This document shows, piece after piece, positions 6,113 to 6,178 of a stretch of 6,178 nt of DNA (position 1 is its first letter; every line of letters begins with the position of its first letter). The stretch is from contig DAOWFD010000134.1 of the NCBI GenBank assembly GCA_030638185.1, forward strand, positions 1 to 6,178. Direction: 5' to 3'. The DNA comes from Candidatus Aegiribacteria sp. Lineage in GTDB: Bacteria > Fermentibacterota > Fermentibacteria > Fermentibacterales > JCC-6. A program made the position numbers and the translations under genes. The notes below the pieces were generated by a model. That model ran no database searches and was not told the DNA's origin. It saw only the letters and a list, made by a program, of their open reading frames with translations.

Positions 6113-6178
6113 CTATCGTTCAGCCGAAGCGTAGAGTAATCGCCAGTGCGCGAACAGATCCGGCTCTCGTCGCGCTAT
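6113..6178 (-). CDS. Group II intron reverse transcriptase/maturase, C-terminal tail (partial)
   Basis: The - strand is open from the window edge and encodes the 21 residues IARREPDLFAHWRLLYASAER, then TAG at 6115-6113. The LFAHW motif resembles the extreme C-terminus of group II intron-encoded proteins (LFVHW-type tails), and its position directly before domain V is where such an ORF in domain IV should end. The stop codon directly abuts the first base of domain V. The polymerase and X/maturase domains lie outside the window, so activity cannot be judged. Confidence 0.7.
   Translation of the reverse strand: MARREPDLFAHWRLLYASAER

Larger units (their letters stand above)
6039..6178 (-). mobile_element. 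Group II intron, 3' portion (continues beyond the window)
   Basis: The - strand shows, in order, the end of an intron-encoded reverse transcriptase, domain V, and domain VI ending in ACTCGAC. The proposed 3' splice site is between 6039 and 6038, after a terminal AC, consistent with the AY-type ends of group II introns. The exact base is inferred from the domain VI fold: the bulged A at 6045 is 7 nt from this end, as expected for a branch point. The 5' part of the intron, most of the RT gene and the other flank are outside the window. The element is a retrotransposing ribozyme inserted antisense into the gene starting at 5927. Confidence 0.9.

Noticed and set aside
1..6178. CRISPR array, tRNA or rRNA genes, IS terminal repeats
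   Set aside because: No regularly spaced direct repeats, no cloverleaf-like sequence, and no transposase or terminal inverted repeats were seen.

Overview
The window reads like a chromosomal stretch from an uncultured FCB-type bacterium (Fibrobacterota-Chlorobi-Bacteroidota and allied candidate phyla such as Fermentibacterota or Aegiribacteria). The basis is a large secreted protein with a C-terminal type IX secretion (T9SS) sorting domain and a second secreted PQQ-type beta-propeller protein. The phylum is an inference from gene style; no rRNA or marker gene is present.

Layout, left to right. (1) 2-2155, + strand: 3' part of a large multidomain surface or secreted protein, cut by the window edge, with Ig-like segments, a possible propeller blade and a T9SS type A sorting domain. 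(2) 2156-2360: convergent intergenic DNA with small hairpins and no gene. (3) 2361-3759, - strand: a complete two-gene AbiE type IV toxin-antitoxin/abortive-infection operon. The antitoxin abiEi starts with TTG and overlaps the nucleotidyltransferase toxin abiEii by 8 nt. Its promoter, with a palindromic operator across the -10/+1 region and a second palindrome over the -35, can be read at 3776-3821. (4) 3918-4521, + strand: a decayed AAA_14/DUF4143 ATPase gene. It keeps the Walker A, Walker B and C-terminal EVKAG segments but has stops, frameshifts and a large internal deletion. (5) 4662-5930, + strand: secreted PQQ/WD40-like propeller protein, translationally coupled (ATGA) to (6) a second signal-peptide gene starting at 5927. 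(7) 6039-6178, - strand: the 3' end of a group II intron inserted antisense into gene (6). Visible are the last codons of its reverse transcriptase/maturase, a perfectly foldable 34-nt domain V, and domain VI with a bulged branch-point A.

The window is therefore an envelope or secretome neighbourhood hit by several accessory elements: a TA/phage-defence operon, an eroded ATPase gene and a retroelement. No wholly new system is evident. The points most worth following are the antisense intron interrupting a coupled secreted-protein gene, the legible AbiE operator architecture, and the internally deleted DUF4143 gene beside the AbiE operon.
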